DNA from: Clostridia bacterium
GTDB taxonomy: Bacteria; Bacillota; Clostridia; Oscillospirales; CAG-272
Direction: 5' to 3'
DNA: 64,000 nucleotides
NCBI GenBank assembly: GCA_017483305.1
Contig: JAFULC010000027.1
Location: forward strand, 62,001 to 126,000
The translations under genes and the position numbers were made by a program. The notes beneath the pieces were generated by a model, which did not search any database, was not told where the DNA came from, and worked only from the letters and a program-made list of their open reading frames with translations. Shown here piece by piece: positions 59,502 to 64,000 of this stretch (the first letter of the stretch is position 1; every line of letters begins with the position of its first letter).

Positions 59502-60887
59502 TCAGCGACCTCCTACAGTGATCTTTGATACGCGGATAAGGGGCTGACCTACGTCGGTAGGAACGCTTCCGCTCGAGGAGCCACACATTCCCTGCGCAGT
59601 ATCAAGATTCTGTCCGACCATATCGATATCCATAAGTATCTGCGATCCCGTGCCAACGAGCGAAGCGCCTCTTACAGGCTCACATATCTTACCGTTTCTG
59701 ACGATATATCCCTCACTTACGCCGAAGTTGAATTCGCCCGTAAGAGGATTAACGGATCCGCCACCCATGCTCTTCGCGTAAAGACCGTATTCGATAGATG
59801 CGATAATATCCTCGTTCTTATCGGGTCCGTTAGCGATAAATGTATTGGTCATTCTCGAGGTAGGCTCGTACATAAAGCTCTGACGTCTGCCGTTGCCGGT
59901 CATAGCCATTCCCATTCTGCGAGAGCCGAGACGGTCGATCATGTAGCTCTTAAGAATACCGTTTTCGATAAGAATATTCTTCTGAGTGGGATGACCCTCG
60001 TCGTCAATGTTGACCGAGCCCCACGCACCGGGGATAGTTCCGTCATCGATAGCGGTTACCTTGACGTTGGCGATCTGCTGACCGAGCTTGCCGCACATCT
60101 GCGACGTGCCCGTGCCAACGCTCGTAGCCTCAAGCGAGTGACCGCAAGCCTCGTGGAAGATAACACCGCCGAAGCCGTTTTCGATAGCAACGGTCATCTG
60201 CCCTGCGGGACAGTAGTCCGCGCGAAGATTAACGAGAGCCTGATCTGCCGCCTTGATACCAACGCTCTTGGGGTCAATGAAATCGAACATCTCAAGACCC
60301 ATTCCGCGTCCGGGAGAAGCACTTCCCGACTGGTTGTCGCTTCCGTCGGGCGATACTGCGACCGCACTTACGGCAATTCTCGTTCTTACGTGTCTGTCGG
60401 TCGTGTAAAGTCCCTCGCTATTCGCGATAAGAATGGTGTGATCCACAGATGAAAGGTTACCCATAACCTGCTTTATCTTCTCGTCTCTTTCCTTCGCCGC
60501 AAAGCAAGCCTCCTTGAGAATGTCGGTTCTCGTGCTTATGGGAGTGCTTCCGGGAACGATCTTAACGGGATGAATATTGGGGAAAATTCTCTCGGTCAGA
60601 TTGATGCTGACTGCCGCCTTGCTCTCACCGAGAGCATCCGCAACCGCTCTTGCACAACGGATAAGACCCGAGCGAGAAAAATCGGTGGTGGTAGCGTAAA
60701 CGGTTCTCGTGCCGATAAAAGCACGGATACCAACGCCCGACACCATGTCGTCACTCGCGGTGTCTATCTTGCCGTCAAGAAAGCGGATTCCGTTATTTCT
60801 TGTCTTTTCCGCATATACCTCGGCAAAATCTGCACCGGTAGACATAGCGACTGCAAGAACGTCTTCCAATAAAATTCTTGAAATCAT
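59502..60887 (-). CDS. tldD: TldD metalloprotease subunit
   Basis: 461 residues. The catalytic zinc motif HEACGH is near residues 240-245 (GGVIFHEACGHSLEATSV), with a third ligand expected near GVCGS-type C-terminal loops; here GMCGSSSGSVPTDVGQP is present. The N-terminus has GADFAEVYAEKTRNNGIRFLDGKI and GIRAFIGTRTVYATT. Together with the adjacent pmbA gene it forms the TldD-TldE protease. In this organism the pair is encoded in the order tldD-pmbA. The start is set by AAAGGAG on the minus strand just before 60887. The upstream small acidic protein gene is 34 bp away, so all three may share one transcript. Confidence 0.94.
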   Translation of the reverse strand: MISRILLEDVLAVAMSTGADFAEVYAEKTRNNGIRFLDGKIDTASDDMVSGVGIRAFIGTRTVYATTTDFSRSGLIRCARAVADALGESKAAVSINLTERIFPNIHPVKIVPGSTPISTRTDILKEACFAAKERDEKIKQVMGNLSSVDHTILIANSEGLYTTDRHVRTRIAVSAVAVSPDGSDNQSGSASPGRGMGLEMFDFIDPKSVGIKAADQALVNLRADYCPAGQMTVAIENGFGGVIFHEACGHSLEATSVGTGTSQMCGKLGQQIANVKVTAIDDGTIPGAWGSVNIDDEGHPTQKNILIENGILKSYMIDRLGSRRMGMAMTGNGRRQSFMYEPTSRMTNTFIANGPDKNEDIIASIEYGLYAKSMGGGSVNPLTGEFNFGVSEGYIVRNGKICEPVRGASLVGTGSQILMDIDMVGQNLDTAQGMCGSSSGSVPTDVGQPLIRVSKITVGGR

Positions 60888-60921
60888 TTTTGTTCTCCTT
60901 TGTAAAAGCTCTTATAAGCAA

Positions 60922-61428
60922 TTAAGCGTTTTCGTCCTCAGCAGGCTGCTCCTCACAATCCGCCTCCTCGCACTCCTCTGCCTCGACCTCAACTAAGTCC
61001 TCACACTCCTCAGCCTCGTCCTCAACCTTGTAAACATAGTAGCTGATAACGATCTCCTCACCGGTATAGTCGATGTCGCAGCGCTGCTTGCGCTTGCCCT
61101 CACCGAGCATAACCGTGCAGTGCTCGTTGTCGGTCCACTCACAGCTCAGACCGCCTGCGTTCTTGCCTGCAAGCATAACGAAATCACAGCTATCCTCGCC
61201 GTCCTCGATCTTAGCCTCAACCTTTACGTAGGAAAGACCCTTAGCAAATTCGGACGAGCCGAACTTGAGGGATACGATGTTGTCGCCGTTGGGAGAAGCA
61301 AAGTCAACGTCCTTGAGATCGTTCTTGATCTCCTTAACGACCTTAACGGTCGCAAGACCTCCTGCAACTGCCGCCGCAACACCTGCGGTAACTCCAACCA
61401 CAAGTCCTAAAATACCCTGTTTTTTCAT
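60922..61428 (-). CDS. Small acidic protein with one N-terminal membrane segment
   Basis: 168 residues: a single hydrophobic segment near 8-28 (GLVVGVTAGVAAAVAGGLATV), a beta-rich domain (FGSSEFAKGLSYVKVEAKIEDGEDSCDFVMLAG) and a long Glu/Cys-rich acidic tail (about 125-168 with EECED and EADCEE). The acidic tail with Cys suggests metal binding or an unstructured regulatory tail. I do not recognise a family. The start at 61428 is set by a GGAGG SD 8 bp upstream; the longer in-frame start (TTG) overlaps it. Confidence 0.7.
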   Translation of the reverse strand: MKKQGILGLVVGVTAGVAAAVAGGLATVKVVKEIKNDLKDVDFASPNGDNIVSLKFGSSEFAKGLSYVKVEAKIEDGEDSCDFVMLAGKNAGGLSCEWTDNEHCTVMLGEGKRKQRCDIDYTGEEIVISYYVYKVEDEAEECEDLVEVEAEECEEADCEEQPAEDENA

Positions 61429-61448
61429 AATGTTTTCCTCCAAAAATA

Positions 61449-62108
61449 TTATATTATTTTATTTTCTTTTTTAATAAGCTCCATGACGTCAAAAAGACTG
61501 TCACAGGTAGCAAAGCACAGTCTTTCAGTCTCATCGGTCGGGGCTAATCTGTCAACGACCATTATCGGCTTCATGGCGGCTCTGTGCGCTCCGCGTATAC
61601 CGTTTATCGAATCCTCGCAAACGACTGTGTATAAAGGATCTGCGCCGATTCGTCTTGCGGCTTCAAGAAAAATATCAGGCTCGGGCTTGCCGTTTTTAAC
61701 TGCCTCGGCGGTAACCATCGCATCCATATATTTTCCTATTCCCGTCTTTTGCATATTGCTGCTTGTTATGTACATGGGAGTCGAGGTCGCTATCGCCATC
61801 GGTATGCCCTGCCGCTTCAAAAATTCAAGCAGCTCAATACACCCATCCTTGAGCGGTATCTCTTTTTCGATAAGTCCGACGAAGCATTGCATCCGCTCCG
61901 CGAAAAATCCGCTCGCGTCAAAGTCCTCGCCAAACCATTCCTTCATCATAGAGCATATAGATTCGATGCTTCTGCCAACGATAAGCGGATATTTTTCCGC
62001 CATGCCGTCAAGCCCCCATTTCTCTCCTATATCCACCCAAGCCTTTTCGTATAAGGGCTCCGTGTCAATAAGAGTCCCGTCCATATCAAAGATCGCGTAT
62101 TTTATCAT
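61449..62108 (-). CDS. HAD-superfamily phosphatase, beta-phosphoglucomutase-like
   Basis: 219 residues. The HAD motif I is YAIFDMDGTLIDTEP at the N-terminus (nucleophile Asp10 area), motif II is AIATSTP (Thr/Ser), motif III has the Lys in KNGKPEPDIF, and motif IV is VVCEDSINGI. The cap inserted between I and II is of the C1 alpha-helical type, as in beta-phosphoglucomutase and phosphoglycolate phosphatase. The actual substrate is not determined. ATG 62108 is chosen because the protein opens with MIKYAIFDMDGT; a TTG eight codons earlier lies inside tgt. It follows tgt by one base, so the two are co-translated. Confidence 0.85.
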   Translation of the reverse strand: MIKYAIFDMDGTLIDTEPLYEKAWVDIGEKWGLDGMAEKYPLIVGRSIESICSMMKEWFGEDFDASGFFAERMQCFVGLIEKEIPLKDGCIELLEFLKRQGIPMAIATSTPMYITSSNMQKTGIGKYMDAMVTAEAVKNGKPEPDIFLEAARRIGADPLYTVVCEDSINGIRGAHRAAMKPIMVVDRLAPTDETERLCFATCDSLFDVMELIKKENKII

Positions 62109-62109
62109 A

Positions 62110-63249
62110 TCAATCGGGGTTTCGCTCACCAAGCGCTATATGATATTTCTGATAAAAGCTCTCGAAATAACCGCCGTCAAGCGCCTCTCTTATCTTCTTC
62201 GTCAGATTGTTGTAGAAATAGAGATTGTGCGCAACAGCAAGTCTCATACCGAGAGACTCCTTCGCCTTTATAAGATGTCTTATATAAGAGCGACTGTAAT
62301 TGCGGCAAGCGGGGCAGTTGCAGGACTCAGAGATCGGTCTGGGATCCTTGGCGTACTTTTCGTTGAGAAGATTCATCTTTCCCTCCCAAGTGAAAAGGTT
62401 GCCGTGACGTGCGTTTCTCGAGGGCATTACGCAATCAAAAAAATCAACGCCCATGTGTACCGCCTCGAGAATGTTACAGGGCGTACCGACACCCATGAGA
62501 TATCTCGGCTTGTCCTTGGGCATAAAGGGCTCGACTGCATTGATAATACGGTACATCTCCTCGGTCTCCTCACCGACCGCCAAACCGCCTATAGCGTAAC
62601 CCTCACAATTGATCTCGGCAATTCTCTGCATGTGCTCGATACGGAGATCCTCGTAAGTGCCGCCCTGATTGATACCGAAAAGCATCTGATGCTTGTTTAT
62701 GGTCTCGGGAAGCGAATTGAGTCTGTCCATCTCGGTGCGGCAACGCTCAAGCCAACGGGTCGTTCTGTCAATCGAATTTCTTACGTATTTGTAGGGCGCG
62801 GGATTTTCGATACACTCGTCAAACGCCATAGCAATTGTCGACGCGAGATTGGACTGTATCTGCATGCTCTCCTCAGGGCCCATAAATATTCTCTTACCGT
62901 CGATATGGGACTGGAATCTTACTCCCTCCTCGGTAATCTTACGAAGCTGAGCCAGAGAAAAGACCTGGAATCCGCCCGAGTCGGTCAGAATAGGCTTTTT
63001 CCAATTCATAAACTTGTGAAGACCGCCCATCTCGTAAATAAGCTTATCACCGGGACGAATGTGCAGGTGATAAGTGTTGGAAAGCTCAACCTGACAGTCA
63101 AGCTCGTCGTTGAGCTCGACGGTAGAAACACCGCCCTTGATAGCGGCGCAGGTACCGACGTTCATAAACACGGGAGTTTGTATATCGCCGTGTACGGTGT
63201 GCAAAACGCCTCTGCGCGCTCTGCCGTCCTGTGCTAAAAGTTCAAACAT
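62110..63249 (-). CDS. tgt: Queuine tRNA-ribosyltransferase (tRNA-guanine transglycosylase)
   Basis: Exchanges guanine for preQ1 at position 34 of tRNA-Asp, Asn, His and Tyr. 379 residues. The catalytic Asp is in LTDSGGFQVFSLAQLRK (about 90-105), with the second Asp in GVDFFDCVMPSRNARHG (about 265). GGLAVGEETEEMY and RYLMGVGTPC are family motifs. The zinc site SCNCPACRNYSRSYIRHL has three Cys and a His. The start at 63249 follows AAAAAGGAG. The gene order mutL-(gap)-tgt-HAD is on the minus strand. No other queuosine genes are in this window. Confidence 0.96.
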   Translation of the reverse strand: MFELLAQDGRARRGVLHTVHGDIQTPVFMNVGTCAAIKGGVSTVELNDELDCQVELSNTYHLHIRPGDKLIYEMGGLHKFMNWKKPILTDSGGFQVFSLAQLRKITEEGVRFQSHIDGKRIFMGPEESMQIQSNLASTIAMAFDECIENPAPYKYVRNSIDRTTRWLERCRTEMDRLNSLPETINKHQMLFGINQGGTYEDLRIEHMQRIAEINCEGYAIGGLAVGEETEEMYRIINAVEPFMPKDKPRYLMGVGTPCNILEAVHMGVDFFDCVMPSRNARHGNLFTWEGKMNLLNEKYAKDPRPISESCNCPACRNYSRSYIRHLIKAKESLGMRLAVAHNLYFYNNLTKKIREALDGGYFESFYQKYHIALGERNPD

Positions 63250-63383
63250 AACTTTGCTCCTTTTTCCGCAGACACAAGCCAAAGTGACGCGGACTATGAT
63301 TAATTATTTTCATATTTCAAACCCAAGCAAAAAATCGTTTCAATCCAACCGAAAAACGGTATATCATCAGATTTTCGTTGAGC

Positions 63384-64000
63384 TTAAGTTCTTTCAAACT
63401 GTCTGTCGATATTCTTCTTCGACAGCTCCATTGCAACGGGTCTTCCGTGAGGGCAGAAGGTGATATCGGGAAGCTCCATAAGCTTTGCCACCAACCACTC
63501 GCCGTGTCCCTTGGCGTATTCCCTGCCTGCCTTTATAGCCGCCTTGCAGGAGGCCTGATAAAGTGCCTTCTCGAAAATTATATTTCTGGTCAGCTCGATC
63601 TTACCCGTACCGCTCTTTATTCTGTCTGCAACGACCGCAAACATATCTCCGACCGCATCTTGTTCAATGCCAACGGGAATAGCCGTAACCGATACCGTGT
63701 TTCGAGAGCAGGAAAACTCAAATCCAACCGCCTCAAGCTCGCCTCGGTATTCCTCAATAGCCGAAACCTCATCGCTCATAAGCATAACGTCGATAGGAAG
63801 CATCAAAAGCTGCGACGACACCTTTTGCGAGTACATATTTTTCTTGAGCTGCTCGAAAATTATCCTCTCGTGCGCGGCGTGCTTGTCAATCAGAAGCATC
63901 TTTTCGCCAAGCTCGACCAATATATAAGAATTAAAGACCTCACCAACGATGCGGTATTCAATTTTCACGGGCTCAACTCTCTCGGACTCAATAGCTGCGC
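63384..64000 (-). CDS. mutL: DNA mismatch repair protein MutL, C-terminal part (5' end beyond the window)
   Basis: The frame runs to the window edge with no start, so this is the end of a larger gene. Here is the C-terminal dimerisation and endonuclease domain: LLIDKHAAHERIIFEQL matches the metal-dependent endonuclease motif DQHA(x)2E(x)4E, with Lys in place of Gln; CPHGRPVAMELSKKNIDRQFERT at the end matches the conserved CPHGRP zinc-ligand motif. This MutL should therefore nick DNA, as in other Firmicutes that lack MutH. mutS is expected farther upstream. The preceding residues (AAIESERVEPV) are linker. Confidence 0.93.
   Translation of the reverse strand, partial: AAIESERVEPVKIEYRIVGEVFNSYILVELGEKMLLIDKHAAHERIIFEQLKKNMYSQKVSSQLLMLPIDVMLMSDEVSAIEEYRGELEAVGFEFSCSRNTVSVTAIPVGIEQDAVGDMFAVVADRIKSGTGKIELTRNIIFEKALYQASCKAAIKAGREYAKGHGEWLVAKLMELPDITFCPHGRPVAMELSKKNIDRQFERT

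Noticed and set aside
61483..63237. Long plus-strand open frame opposite tgt and the HAD gene
   Set aside because: Both minus-strand genes carry full conserved motifs; the plus frame has no SD and no recognisable domain.

Overview
The window looks like a chromosomal segment of an endospore-forming, low-to-mid GC member of the Clostridia, probably an uncultured gut lineage. The reasons are the Firmicutes-type order cdsA-dxr-rseP-ispG-polC, a PolC-type replicative polymerase, ribonuclease Y, three sporulation-linked genes (spoIIID, spoIVA and a PdaA-like deacetylase), AGGAGG-type ribosome binding sites, sigma-A promoters often with TGn-extended -10 boxes, and many intrinsic terminators. No tRNA, rRNA, insertion sequence, integrase or CRISPR array was seen.

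Layout. 1-8639: envelope lipid, isoprenoid, site-2 protease and replication genes in one tight operon, followed by a GH78 alpha-L-rhamnosidase. 11250-13540: an XRE/TPR regulator and a small leucine-rich-repeat protein. 13540-17139: dUTPase, two GTPase-type proteins that suggest metal homeostasis (one with a 42-bp coding His/Cys repeat, one fused to a YcgQ/DUF1980-like domain) and a Cys6/His4 protein. 17200-22600: a ThuA-like gene broken by a single in-frame TAG, an SDR with a palindromic operator candidate, spoIIID, a SpoU methyltransferase, a YesL-like membrane protein and a polysaccharide deacetylase. 22737-29608: rlmB, an acidic membrane protein that reads like a catalytically dead P-type ATPase, the TIGR03960/TIGR03936 radical-SAM pair and a small unknown. 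29841-36233: a second XRE/TPR regulator, a sigma factor with a long C-terminal extension, an SLH surface protein, a pseudouridine synthase and a DUF3810 protein. 36743-41120: murA, a lipoprotein and spoIVA. 41227-47084 (minus): a methyltransferase, two ABC exporter half-transporters with PH-like and zinc-ribbon N-termini, and a DUF1854 protein between them. 47305-54379: radA, then a three-gene operon of TerB_N/TerB_C protein, BrxD-like ATPase and BrxHI-like helicase. 54494-64000 (minus): two lipoproteins, rny, pmbA/tldE, tldD, a small acidic membrane protein, a HAD phosphatase, tgt and the 3' part of mutL.

The best candidate for an undescribed system is the TerB / BrxD-like / BrxHI-like operon (48774-54426). 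It is driven by a perfect TTGACA-N17-TATAAT promoter, closed by a long terminator, and has none of the other BREX genes beside it. Next come the DUF1854 double exporter with a translationally coupled methyltransferase, the P-type ATPase-like pseudoenzyme, the sigma factor fused to a winged-helix and sensor-like region, and the two GTPase-type metal proteins. Regulatory points worth a look are an SD-sequestering hairpin before spoIVA, the rny promoter embedded in the preceding terminator, and a small leader ORF coupled to rny by ATGA.
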